64,000 nucleotides of DNA, taken from assembly GCA_023512135.1 (NCBI GenBank), contig JAIMAG010000002.1, forward strand, positions 1 to 64,000, given 5' to 3'. The position numbers and the translations under genes are program-made. Positions 9,078 to 17,611 of this stretch are shown in pieces (position 1 is the stretch's first letter; each line of letters opens with the position of its first letter). Source of the DNA: Terriglobia bacterium. GTDB lineage: Bacteria; Acidobacteriota; Terriglobia; Acidiferrales; UBA7541. Below the pieces are notes generated by a model that ran no database searches, was not told where the DNA came from, and worked only from the letters and a program-made list of their open reading frames with translations.

Positions 9078-12000
9078 ATGCGGCGACCACTGCAGATTCT
9101 AACAACGCTGCTCACGGGTATGCTGCTGTGGCCGGCTGCCCGCCCGGGGCTCGCAGGGCCGCAGCAGCAGCTGACCACGGGCGCCGATTCGCGCGCCTGT
9201 CTGGACTGCCATATCGGCATCGAGCGGATGCACGCCTTTCCGGAAAAAATGTCTGCGGAAGACCGGGCGAAATACGACCGGGGCATGGATCGCGTCGGGC
9301 TAACCTGCGTGGATTGTCATGGCGGCAACGGTACCGCCACGGGCAGTCAGGCAGGCGAGCGAGAATACCGCGCTTATCTAGAAGCCGCGCACGTGCTTCC
9401 GCGCAACCGGAAGCTGTTTCGGAATTCCGCCAATCCACCGGATAGCTACGCCGCGCTGAACCGGGAATCGCCGGAATTCGTCCGTTTTCTGAATCCTTCC
9501 GACTTCCGCATCGCCGACCGCACCTGTGGCCAGTGCCATCGGGAAATCCTCTCGGCCATGCGGATGTCGGTGATGTCGCACAACGCCATGGCCCACGGCG
9601 CCGTGTTCTACAACAACGGAGCGTTCGAGCGGAAGCAGGCACTCTACGGCGAAGCGTACGATGAGCAGGGCAATCCGGCAGAACTCGTGGACAGCGAAAT
9701 CAGCGAAGGGGCCCGTCGCCACGGCGCCATCGAGCGGTTGGTGCCGCATCCCAGCTTCCCCATCACGCGCGTCAAGGACCCGCTGCGCGTTGCCGAGGTG
9801 AACAACCCGGCGCTCGGGGTTCGCGGGCCGGGCACCGACGGCCGGATCGCCGGCGTCTTCCTGAACGTGCTGAAGACGCGGCTGAACGACCCGACGCTGT
9901 GGCTTCTCGGCTCCAATCGCATTGCCGGCGACTACCGCAGTTCGGGCTGTGCTGCCTGCCACGTCATCTACGCGAACGATGGCGAACCCGACAGCTCCGC
10001 GATGTTTGCCGTCTACGGCAACCGCGGCACCTCGCAGTCCAACGACGCTGCGCTCCGCCGCGTGCTGGTCGGGGATCGTGCCGACGAACCCGGTCATCCC
10101 ATCCGACACACCCTCGAGCTGCGCATCCCGGCCTCGCAGTGCCTGACCTGCCATTACCATCAAGGGGACGGAGCCATCGGCAGCTATCTCGGCCGGATCT
10201 GGTGGGACCGGGAAAGCGACGCTGAAAAAGTCAAGCAGATCGGCGCGGAGCCCGAATACGGTCGGATCGACCCGGCCACCCGGCGCTACGTGCAGGAGCG
10301 CCTGGCGGAATTCAACAAGGAATTTCAACTTGTCCAGTTCAGCGATTTCCATGCGCACGGCTGGAACTTCACGCGAGTCTATCTGCAGGATGAGCGCGGC
10401 CGCATGCTGGACGCCGCCGGCCAGCCAATCGCTCCCGACGACCCGCTGAAGTGGCTCAAGGGCGTGCACCTGCGCGACATCCATCTGGAAAAAGGCATGT
10501 CCTGCATCGACTGCCACACCACGCAGGACACCCACGGCGACGGCAACATCTACCCGCAGATGACCGACTACATCGAAATTCGCTGCGTGGATTGTCACGG
10601 GACCGTCAATCGCCGCTCGGACCTGAAAACCAGCGGCCATCCCTGGCGCCGCAACGACCTGACCCAGTACAACACACCCTGGCGCGACCCCAGAACGGGT
10701 GAGAAGCTGAAACAGTTCTATGTGGACCCGGCCACTGGCCGCATCTACCAGCGCTCGCGGCTCCATCCGGGGCTGGAGTGGGAAGTGACCCAACTGGTGG
10801 ACGTGGTCAATCCGTCCTCGCGCGACTACTCCCCGAAGGCTGCGTATGCCAAGCTGGTCCAGCGCGACGGCAGCGTGCACCTGGGGGCCGCCGGAGAAAA
10901 TCTGGCGCACAGCTACGAGCGGATGGAATGTACCACCTGTCATTCTTCCTGGCAGACCACCTGCTCCGGCTGTCATCTGCCGCTTGATCTGAACGTGAAG
11001 TCGAAGGACAAACATTACGAAGATCGCTTTTCGCGTGGCTATGCGCCGTATTACCGGCAGGTCATTCGCACCGACCTGCATTTCTTCGGTATCGGCACGA
11101 CGAACCACGGCAACAAGATCACCCCATTCCGTCCGGCCAGTGCCGTGATCGTCTCCGCCTGGGACCGCAACCGGAACAACATCGTGCATCAGCAGCCGCT
11201 GGTCAGCTCGCCGGGCTTCGCCAACGAAGCGATGACGCCGCACCCGCCGCACACGGTACGCAAGACCGAAACGCGCACCTGCTCCGACTGCCACCTGAAC
11301 GAGGCGGGCAGCAACAACGCGCGCATCGCGGCCGCGCTCGGCTACGGTGTGAACGCGCTCACCTTCATGGGCACCTACGTCTATGTGGCCGAGCAGGGCC
11401 GGGGCGTGACGGCGGTCGAGGTCACCGAAGGCCGCGAGCCCATGCCAGTCATCGGCTCGAATTTCCACCGCGTTCTGCATCCGCAGAGCTACGACCAATT
11501 CGTGCGTGGCGGACGAAAGCTCCGCACCGCCTACACGCGCCGCGCACCCCGGGTGGTTTCGGTGGCTACCCGCGGCGAATACCTGCTCGCCGCGGAAGGT
11601 TCCGACGGGCTGAAGCTCTACGACGTGGCGAACATCAACAACAAATCGGTCGCGCAGCGTATCGTGCAGGCCGTGAATTCACCGCTGGGGGAGGCTACCC
11701 GTGTTCCGTTGCCGGATGCGACCTTCGTCCATCTGCCGGTTTCATTGCCCGTGCACGTCGGGCGCGAAGACCGCCGCGCGTTGAACCGGCAGCTCTCCGT
11801 GCCCGAAATCCGCCGCCTGAACGGCGAGCAGGAATTCCATGAGCTGTACCGCTACGCGCTGGTCGCCGACCGCCAGCTTGGACTGGTGCTGGTGGATATC
11901 GACACGCTGACCGATGCCGACCCCGAAAATAACAGGCTCCGTGCGGATGTGGTGTTCGACGGCGGAGGCGCACTGCGGGGCGCCCGGATGGTGAAAAACT

Positions 12001-12878
12001 GGGGCCACTACGCACTCGTCGCCAGCGAACAGACCGGATTGCAGGTGGTGGATTTGCGCATCCCCACGGCGCCCCGGCTGGTGCGCCAGCCGCCCGAGGT
12101 GGCTGCCGCACTGAAGGGCGCACGCGGACTGGAACTGCAACTGTTCTACGCGTTCGTGATCGATTCCGAAGGCCTGAAGGTGTTCCGCCTGCGCGAATTC
12201 CAGCAGGATTTGCTGCTCGAGCCGGTGCCGGGCGCAATGATTCCGCTGGCGGATGCCCGGGGACTGACGATTTCGCGCACTTATCTTTACATCGCCGGCG
12301 GACGCGACGGACTGGTCATCGTGGACATCGAGCGGCCCGAAGCCCCGCGCCTGTTCGAGTACGACAAATCGCAGGTGCCGCTCAGCGATGCCTACGACGT
12401 CGCTGTCGCGACGACGAACGTGAGCTACTTCGCCTATGTCGCCGACGGCCGCAACGGCCTGGCCGTGGTGCGCTTGCTCGAGCCGCCCGATACGCCGGGC
12501 TATGCCGGCTTCGCCCCTGCCCCAATGCCGAAACTGATTGCGACGCGGCCCATGAAGGGTGTTGCTGTTGGTGTTTCGCGCGGACAGATTCGCGACCGCT
12601 ATGTGGACGAATCGGGCCATCAGATTGCCGTCACCAACCGGATCGGTTCGCGTCCGCTGAACCGCGACGAGATGCGTCGCATGCTCTACTACCCGGACGG
12701 CAGCCCGCTGCGCGTGCGCGACGAGTTCCCGGTCGAACTGCGCCACGAACATGTCTCCACCGGCAAGCGCCTTGCGCTGCCCGGCAGCCCCGCTCAGCAG
12801 TCGCGTTCGGTCGCCACGCACGGCGGCGCTGCAACACCTTCCCGGCCGACTGAACCGGGAATCACTCCGCGCCGATGA
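9078..12878 (+). CDS. Secreted decahaem c-type cytochrome with C-terminal LVIVD beta-propeller
   Basis: The product is 1266 residues with a signal peptide (MRRPLQILTTLLTGMLLWPA... GLAG). Ten CXXCH motifs are visible between residues 41 and 739: CLDCH, CVDCH, CGQCH, CAACH, CLTCH, CIDCH, CVDCH, CTTCH, CSGCH and CSDCH. After the last, residues about 745-1170 carry repeats of the LVIVD type (YVAEQGRGVTAVEV, YALVADRQLGLVLVDI, YALVASEQTGLQVVDL, YIAGGRDGLVIVDI, YVADGRNGLAVVRL), which should fold as a beta-propeller. A charged low-complexity tail ends the protein. It should act in the periplasm or on the cell surface as a multi-electron carrier, with the propeller as a docking or binding module. It lies between an outer-membrane barrel and a Tat-exported flavoprotein, all in one direction. 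Confidence 0.92.
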   Translation: MRRPLQILTTLLTGMLLWPAARPGLAGPQQQLTTGADSRACLDCHIGIERMHAFPEKMSAEDRAKYDRGMDRVGLTCVDCHGGNGTATGSQAGEREYRAYLEAAHVLPRNRKLFRNSANPPDSYAALNRESPEFVRFLNPSDFRIADRTCGQCHREILSAMRMSVMSHNAMAHGAVFYNNGAFERKQALYGEAYDEQGNPAELVDSEISEGARRHGAIERLVPHPSFPITRVKDPLRVAEVNNPALGVRGPGTDGRIAGVFLNVLKTRLNDPTLWLLGSNRIAGDYRSSGCAACHVIYANDGEPDSSAMFAVYGNRGTSQSNDAALRRVLVGDRADEPGHPIRHTLELRIPASQCLTCHYHQGDGAIGSYLGRIWWDRESDAEKVKQIGAEPEYGRIDPATRRYVQERLAEFNKEFQLVQFSDFHAHGWNFTRVYLQDERGRMLDAAGQPIAPDDPLKWLKGVHLRDIHLEKGMSCIDCHTTQDTHGDGNIYPQMTDYIEIRCVDCHGTVNRRSDLKTSGHPWRRNDLTQYNTPWRDPRTGEKLKQFYVDPATGRIYQRSRLHPGLEWEVTQLVDVVNPSSRDYSPKAAYAKLVQRDGSVHLGAAGENLAHSYERMECTTCHSSWQTTCSGCHLPLDLNVKSKDKHYEDRFSRGYAPYYRQVIRTDLHFFGIGTTNHGNKITPFRPASAVIVSAWDRNRNNIVHQQPLVSSPGFANEAMTPHPPHTVRKTETRTCSDCHLNEAGSNNARIAAALGYGVNALTFMGTYVYVAEQGRGVTAVEVTEGREPMPVIGSNFHRVLHPQSYDQFVRGGRKLRTAYTRRAPRVVSVATRGEYLLAAEGSDGLKLYDVANINNKSVAQRIVQAVNSPLGEATRVPLPDATFVHLPVSLPVHVGREDRRALNRQLSVPEIRRLNGEQEFHELYRYALVADRQLGLVLVDIDTLTDADPENNRLRADVVFDGGGALRGARMVKNWGHYALVASEQTGLQVVDLRIPTAPRLVRQPPEVAAALKGARGLELQLFYAFVIDSEGLKVFRLREFQQDLLLEPVPGAMIPLADARGLTISRTYLYIAGGRDGLVIVDIERPEAPRLFEYDKSQVPLSDAYDVAVATTNVSYFAYVADGRNGLAVVRLLEPPDTPGYAGFAPAPMPKLIATRPMKGVAVGVSRGQIRDRYVDESGHQIAVTNRIGSRPLNRDEMRRMLYYPDGSPLRVRDEFPVELRHEHVSTGKRLALPGSPAQQSRSVATHGGAATPSRPTEPGITPRR

Positions 12879-12913
12879 AGAGAGCCGAGGTCCGGAAAAG
12901 ATGAGGAGTCTGC

Positions 12914-14710
12914 ATGGTTGACCGTACCCACAATCCCTCGCGCCGGCGGTTCCTGGGCGGGCTGGCCGTGCTGGGCGCTGCGCCGCTGGCCGGCCGGCTG
13001 GAGGCTCTGCCCCAGGTGCACCACAACCGCTGGTCGGGCGATCATTTCGATGAAGGCCACGACCGGCTGCGCAATCCGCGCGCCTGGTGGGAGCAGCTCG
13101 CCGCACAGGGACGCACGCAGAATGTCGAAGGTCTTTTCGATGTCATCATCATCGGTGGCGGGATCAGCGGCCTGACCGTTGCCTACCGGCTCGCCCGGCG
13201 GAATCCCCATCTGCGCCTGCTGCTGCTCGAGCGCGAAAAAGAAACCGGCGGCGTCTCGAAAAGCGAAAACTGGAACGGTATCGAATACTCGATTGGCGCC
13301 GCCTACATGGTCAACCCGGAGCCACCCGAAGACGACGACCCCGAGCATCCCTCGCAGGAGCGGCTCAACCTCGACCTGCTGATCGAGCTCGGCCTGCGCG
13401 AAGAAGAGGAAGAACTGGAAGCGTGCAACGACAAGCAGCGCCGCTGGGCCACCCACCACAACCATGTGGTTTTCACGCGCCAGCGGGTACTCAACGACGA
13501 AGAAGTGCTGACCGCCGAGAATGTTCGTTTTTTTGAAACCGTCGCAGAAAGCGACCGCTTTCCTTCGATCCCGCCCGAAGACCCGTGGCTCGTGCAGAAG
13601 CTGGACACCATCAGCTTCCAGGAATTCCTCCGCAACTCTGACCTCCAGCGGGAACTCTACGGCCTCGCCGTGGGCGAGATTCCTCCTGCGGGCTGGGAGT
13701 CCATCGAATACTATTTCTGGGGCGCGTTCGGTACGAACACCTGGGAAACTTCCGCCTATCATGGCTTGAACTTCTACGCGGCAGAGTTCACCCGCCTGCT
13801 GGTGTTTCCGGGAGGCAATGCCTTCATTGCCAAGCGGCTCACCGAACGCATCCGCAGTATAGACGAGCGGCTGATTTCGACGGGCAGCTACGTGCTGCTG
13901 GCCGAGCCCGCCGCCGGCGAGCAGGGGCAACGCTACTGGCAGGTCAAGGTGGAGCGCCGTCAGGGCGGCAGTCGCGGCTATCTGTACCGCACGCGCGCGG
14001 TCGTGTTCGCCTCACCGATATTTCTGGCCAAGCGCATGCTGCCTTCGCTCCCGCTGGAGCAGATGCAAGCACTGGAGCAGCTCGATTACCGCAGCTTCGT
14101 CGTCGCCAATGTGCTGCTGACGCCTCCGATGCGGGAGATCTTCGGCGAAAGCACGATCCTGCACAGCTACGAAATGCAGCGAGCCCAGGGCACCGACCCG
14201 CGCCACCATCCTCCGGATGTGCTTTCGCAGCGAAATGTTTTTTCTGATGTCGTCAACGCGACCTTTGCCGTCTGCAGCGAACGCCAGCCGCATACCATCC
14301 TGACCGTCTACCGCCCCTATCCCTACGCCGCGGGCCGCGAGTTGCTGCGCTATCTGACCTATGAGTACGTCGAAGCCGAAATTCGCAAAGCGGTGCTGGA
14401 AGCCTACGGCGCACACGGACTGAAACCCGAACACATCCACGAAATTCGCCTGGCGCGCTGGGGACATCCGATGATCATCCCCCGTCCCGGACAACTCGCC
14501 GGTGGCCTGATGGAGCTGTGCCGCCGCGGCCAGCCCGGGCTGTTTTTTTCCCACACGGACATCTTCGGTGCACCGGCGATTGAAAATGCGCTGGCCGCTG
14601 CACATGCGGCGGTGCGCGACGTGGAAACCTACCTCGGTCGCAGCGAAGCTGCCCGCAGGGATGCAGTGTCGCTCTCGCGCACCTGTCCCACGGGTCAGTC
14701 CAGCACCTGA
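12914..14710 (+). CDS. Tat-exported FAD-dependent oxidoreductase (amine-oxidase/NAD(P)-binding Rossmann fold)
   Basis: The product has 598 residues from an ATG with GAGGAG about 8 bases upstream. A twin-arginine signal (SRRRFLGGLAV, residues 9-19) directs the folded flavoprotein to the periplasm. The FAD-binding Rossmann motif is DVIIIGGGISGLTVAYRLA (about 76-94), followed by the acidic ribose-binding strand LLLLEREKETGG. The C-terminal part (GLFFSHTDIFGAPAIENALAAAHAAV) is the usual closing FAD-contact segment of this superfamily. Relatives include amine oxidases, phytoene desaturases and protoporphyrinogen oxidases; the substrate cannot be assigned. Its position right after the decahaem cytochrome suggests it passes electrons to that cytochrome. 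Confidence 0.85.
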   Translation: MVDRTHNPSRRRFLGGLAVLGAAPLAGRLEALPQVHHNRWSGDHFDEGHDRLRNPRAWWEQLAAQGRTQNVEGLFDVIIIGGGISGLTVAYRLARRNPHLRLLLLEREKETGGVSKSENWNGIEYSIGAAYMVNPEPPEDDDPEHPSQERLNLDLLIELGLREEEEELEACNDKQRRWATHHNHVVFTRQRVLNDEEVLTAENVRFFETVAESDRFPSIPPEDPWLVQKLDTISFQEFLRNSDLQRELYGLAVGEIPPAGWESIEYYFWGAFGTNTWETSAYHGLNFYAAEFTRLLVFPGGNAFIAKRLTERIRSIDERLISTGSYVLLAEPAAGEQGQRYWQVKVERRQGGSRGYLYRTRAVVFASPIFLAKRMLPSLPLEQMQALEQLDYRSFVVANVLLTPPMREIFGESTILHSYEMQRAQGTDPRHHPPDVLSQRNVFSDVVNATFAVCSERQPHTILTVYRPYPYAAGRELLRYLTYEYVEAEIRKAVLEAYGAHGLKPEHIHEIRLARWGHPMIIPRPGQLAGGLMELCRRGQPGLFFSHTDIFGAPAIENALAAAHAAVRDVETYLGRSEAARRDAVSLSRTCPTGQSST

Positions 14711-14727
14711 ACAAAAAATGCACTCTT

Positions 14728-14748
14728 CGGCAGTCGTCCGCGCTGCCG
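14728..14748 (+). terminator. Weak stem-loop after the flavoprotein gene
   Basis: CGGCAG and CTGCCG form a 6-bp stem with a 9-base loop, followed by the T-rich ATTCCTTCT. The stem is short, so termination would be partial. Confidence 0.35.
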
Positions 14749-14874
14749 ATTCCTTCTATGCTGGCCTCGAACACGCCAGGGCGCGCTGGGGAGGGACACA
14801 CTCCATCCGGGTCGCGTCAGGCAACTGGCAACGGACGTGGCGGGCAAGACGCCGCGCCCTGGCCTGTTGACCCC

Positions 14875-15336
14875 ATGGAACATACAGTCGCATTCGAAGA
14901 ATTCAAACTCGGACTCACGCGGCTCCGCGACGGCTTCCCAGCACAGGCGTTGCAGCACATCCAGCGAGCCGCACAACTCGAGCAGCAAAATCCGTTCTAC
15001 CTCTCGTATCTGGGTCTGCTGCTGGCCCTGACCCGGAAACGCTGGGCGGACGCCGAGCGCCTGTGCACCACCGCGCTCCGGATCAAGCGCACCCATCCGC
15101 AACTGTACCTGAACCTGGCGGACGTTTATCTGGCCGCCGGCCGGCGCCAGGAGGCCATCGAAGCCCTCGTGCTCGGTCTGCAGTATACGAACCGGCACCC
15201 GAGTCTGCTGCGGACGTTGGAGCGCGTCAGCACGCGGCGCCCGCCGATCCTGCCGTTTCTTCCGCGAGCCAACGTGGTGAACCGGATGCTCGGGCGGCTG
15301 CGACACCGGCTGCTGCAGTGGCTGGATTGGGCATGA
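14875..15336 (+). CDS. Small TPR-repeat protein
   Basis: The product is 153 residues starting MEHTVAFEEF. A longer in-frame start at 14758 would add a Gly/Pro/Arg-rich, unconserved-looking head. Residues about 8-105 contain three helix-turn-helix TPR-like units (ALQHIQRAAQLEQQNPFYLSYLG; AERLCTTALRIKRTHPQLYLNLADVYLAAGRRQEAIEALVLGL). The tail is basic. It has no signal peptide, so it is probably a cytoplasmic scaffold. Its partner is unknown, and it lies between the cytochrome operon and a small exported protein. Confidence 0.7.
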   Translation: MEHTVAFEEFKLGLTRLRDGFPAQALQHIQRAAQLEQQNPFYLSYLGLLLALTRKRWADAERLCTTALRIKRTHPQLYLNLADVYLAAGRRQEAIEALVLGLQYTNRHPSLLRTLERVSTRRPPILPFLPRANVVNRMLGRLRHRLLQWLDWA

Positions 15337-15370
15337 GTTTCCTCCACCCCACCACGGTACGCCGGAGCCT

Positions 15371-15424
15371 CAGGGGGCACGGAGCCCTCACTCTGCTCCC
15401 ACTGCCTCACCTCCGTGCTCCCTG
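15371..15424. repeat. Long inverted repeat (14-bp stem with one G-U pair)
   Basis: CAGGG-G-GCACGGAG (15371-15384) pairs with CTCCGTGC-T-CCCTG (15411-15424), leaving a 26-base pyrimidine-rich loop. It lies in the 240-base gap between the TPR gene and the LPPGL gene. No T-run follows, so it is not a classic intrinsic terminator. It could be a Rho-associated end, an mRNA 3' stabiliser or a structured leader. Confidence 0.6.
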
Positions 15425-15576
15425 TGGCCCGGTGTTCAAAGCCGACTTCGACTGGACGGAACGCCGATGGGGTCAACACGCACCGGCACTGTTGCAACGG
15501 ACGAACAGTACTATTGTCCCGAACAAAACTCCGTTGGATGCTGGGCTTCAGCACGGCAAGCAGGGAGGTAAGAACG

Positions 15577-16047
15577 ATGTCGATTCACTGGATGAAAGTC
15601 GTGGCCTTGGCGGCCGGCCTGGCTGCAGGTGGAGTGATGATTGCCCAGAAGTCCAAGCCGCAGACCAGCACAACAACAACACAGCAGACCGAAGAGAAGG
15701 GAATCGGGGGTCGCATCAAAGAGGCATTGCCGAAATCCGAGCCGGTATTCACCGAACACGAGCGCGTGCTGATCAAAGACTGGTTCCGGGTGCACGGTCG
15801 TAAGGGTTTGCCGCCCGGTTTGGCCAAGCGCGACCGGTTGCCGCCCGGGCTGGAAAAGCAGCTCCGCGAACGCGGCACGCTGCCGCCCGGGTTGCAAAAG
15901 AAACTGCATCCGCTGCCGATCGAGCTCGAACGCCAACTGCACCGACTGCCCACCGGCTACAAGCGGGTCATCCTCGGCGGCAACATTATCCTGATGGAAG
16001 AGAAGACCGCGGTCATCTACGACATCATCCGCGATGTGATTCTCTGA
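15577..16047 (+). CDS. Exported or membrane-anchored LPPGL-repeat protein (RcnB/CigR-like)
   Basis: The product has 156 residues. The ATG at 15577 has GGGAGG (15563-15568) at good spacing. An N-terminal hydrophobic segment (KVVALAAGLAAGGVMIA) is followed by a Thr/Gln-rich stretch. Three LPPGL motifs come next (GLPPGLAKR, RLPPGLEKQ, TLPPGLQKK), then two degenerate copies (HPLPIELERQ, HRLPTGYKR). The protein ends VILGGNIILMEEKTAVIYDIIRDVIL, the small beta-hairpin seen in RcnB/CigR-like periplasmic proteins. Members have been linked to metal or antimicrobial stress, but the mechanism is unclear. A strong terminator follows. Confidence 0.7.
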   Translation: MSIHWMKVVALAAGLAAGGVMIAQKSKPQTSTTTTQQTEEKGIGGRIKEALPKSEPVFTEHERVLIKDWFRVHGRKGLPPGLAKRDRLPPGLEKQLRERGTLPPGLQKKLHPLPIELERQLHRLPTGYKRVILGGNIILMEEKTAVIYDIIRDVIL

Positions 16048-16076
16048 ACCAGTTTGCCCGCAACCACCGAGGCAGA

Positions 16077-16117
16077 CGCGGGACGCTCGTTGCCGCGGCG
16101 TCCCGCGTTCTGTTTTT
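16077..16117 (+). terminator. Strong rho-independent terminator
   Basis: A perfect 10-bp GC-rich stem (CGCGGGACGC at 16077-16086 with GCGTCCCGCG at 16098-16107) has an 11-base loop and is followed by TTCTGTTTTT. It separates the LPPGL gene from the respiratory operon promoter that begins 21 bases later. Confidence 0.92.
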
Positions 16118-16137
16118 GCCTGCCTCCTGCGCAAAAG

Positions 16138-16166
16138 TTGAGCTGTGCCCGTGTTTCTGCTACACT
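16138..16166 (+). promoter_or_regulatory. Sigma-70-type promoter of the cbb3-ACIII operon
   Basis: TTGAGC (16138-16143), an exact 17-base spacer, and TACACT (16161-16166). Transcription should start near 16173, giving a leader of about 23 bases that contains the Shine-Dalgarno AGGGAAGGGA before the GTG of ccoN. Confidence 0.8.
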
Positions 16167-16195
16167 GACCGGCCGCGCTGAGGGAAGGGACACCG

Positions 16196-17611
16196 GTGGG
16201 TTCTGCCTCGATCCTGCCCAAGGTGCGTCTGCAGGAATTCCTCGAAGAAGATCCTGCGCTCACGCGCCTGATTTACGAATATCTCGTCTGGGCCACCGTG
16301 TGGCTGATTTTCGGCACACTGGTCGGCCTGCTGGTCTCCATCAAACTGAGCGTCCCCGATTTTCTCCCCTACGAGTGGCTTTCCTTCGGCCGGTTGCGCC
16401 AGATTCACACGAACACGGTCTTCTGGGGATTCCTCTCGCCGGCGATGGTGGCGCTGGCGCTCTATGTGGTGCCGCGCACCTCGCGGGCCCGCCTGCACAG
16501 TTTTACCCTGGCGCGAATCGCGCTCTGGCTGTGGAACTTTGTTGTGGCTGCCGGCGCGGTGACACTGGCGCTCGGATATTCGAACGGCAATCAGGAGTTC
16601 CGTGAATACATCTGGCCGCTGGCCATCCCCTTTGCCAGCGGTCTGCTGCTGCACGTCTACAATTTCTATCAGACCATCGCGGCGCGGCGGATTCGCGAGA
16701 TCTACATCTCGAACTGGTACATTCTGGCCGCAGCACTCTGGACCGCGGTGCTCTACACCATCGGTTACCTGCCCTGGTGGCAGTACAACCTGGGCCAGAC
16801 GGTCATCCAGGGCTACTTCATGCACATGGGCGTAGGGATGTGGTTTACGCCTTTCGTGGTCGGCCTGACCTACTACTTCCTGCCGAAATTTCTCAACCGG
16901 CCGATCTATTCCTATGCCCTGGGCGTGCTCGGCTTCTGGACACAGATGATTTTCTATTCGCTGATCGGCACGCACCACTACATCTACAGCCCGGTGGCCT
17001 GGTGGCTGCAGACCACCGCGATTGTGTTCAGCGTGGGCATGCTGGTGCCGGTGTGGGCCGGCACGGGGAATTTTCTGCTGACCATGTCCGGCAAGTGGGA
17101 CACCATCCGCCGCAGCTACTCCTTGCCCTTTATTGTGGTGGGCGTGATTTTCTATGGCCTGGCGTCCACGCAGGGCACCATCGAATCGTTTCGTTCAGCC
17201 AATGTGCTCTGGCATTTCACGAATTTCACCGTAGGTCATGCCCACGCGGCCATGTATGGTTTTGTAGCCTTTCTCGTGTGGGGTGGCATCTACGGACTGC
17301 TCCCGCGGCTGACCCATCGCGAGCCTTCCATCTGGGCCGTTGGCGTGCACTTCTGGTTTGCGCTGCTCGGCCTGCTCATCATGCTGTTCGCGCTCAGTGT
17401 GGGTGGTACGGTGCAGGGCCTCAGCTGGATTGCCAAACAGCCGTTCATTGACTCGGTGGTGAAGATGGCACCCTACTGGCTGTGGCGCAGTGTTGGCGGG
17501 TTGCTCATGGTGGCCAGCCACTTCGTTTTTGCCTACAACGTATGGCGGATGCGGCCGGTGGGCGTTCCGCGAGACGCCGCCGCACGCGTGACCGCGGAGG
17601 TGGCGGCGTGA
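16196..17611 (+). CDS. ccoN: cbb3-type cytochrome c oxidase subunit I (CcoN)
   Basis: This is the catalytic haem-copper subunit, reducing O2 to water and pumping protons. The product is 471 residues with about 12 TM helices. The GTG start is preceded by AGGGAAGGGA. Ligands can be placed: H71 (RQIHTNTVFWGF) and H350 for low-spin haem b, H210 (FMHMG) and H260/H261 (GTHHY) for CuB, and H348 (TVGHAHAAMYG) for haem b3. Y254, six residues before the HH pair, matches the cross-linked tyrosine position of cbb3 oxidases. This layout separates it from NorB. It opens the operon, and its stop overlaps the ccoO start (GTGA). Confidence 0.95.
   Translation: MGSASILPKVRLQEFLEEDPALTRLIYEYLVWATVWLIFGTLVGLLVSIKLSVPDFLPYEWLSFGRLRQIHTNTVFWGFLSPAMVALALYVVPRTSRARLHSFTLARIALWLWNFVVAAGAVTLALGYSNGNQEFREYIWPLAIPFASGLLLHVYNFYQTIAARRIREIYISNWYILAAALWTAVLYTIGYLPWWQYNLGQTVIQGYFMHMGVGMWFTPFVVGLTYYFLPKFLNRPIYSYALGVLGFWTQMIFYSLIGTHHYIYSPVAWWLQTTAIVFSVGMLVPVWAGTGNFLLTMSGKWDTIRRSYSLPFIVVGVIFYGLASTQGTIESFRSANVLWHFTNFTVGHAHAAMYGFVAFLVWGGIYGLLPRLTHREPSIWAVGVHFWFALLGLLIMLFALSVGGTVQGLSWIAKQPFIDSVVKMAPYWLWRSVGGLLMVASHFVFAYNVWRMRPVGVPRDAAARVTAEVAA

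Noticed and set aside
9378-11498. 706-codon minus-strand ORF opposite the decahaem cytochrome
   Set aside because: The plus strand carries ten haem motifs and a propeller. The antisense protein has repeated His/Gln/Val composition typical of shadows.
16196-17611. ccoN as nitric oxide reductase NorB
   Set aside because: The conserved Tyr six residues before the HH pair, and the following CcoO gene, fit cbb3 oxidase.
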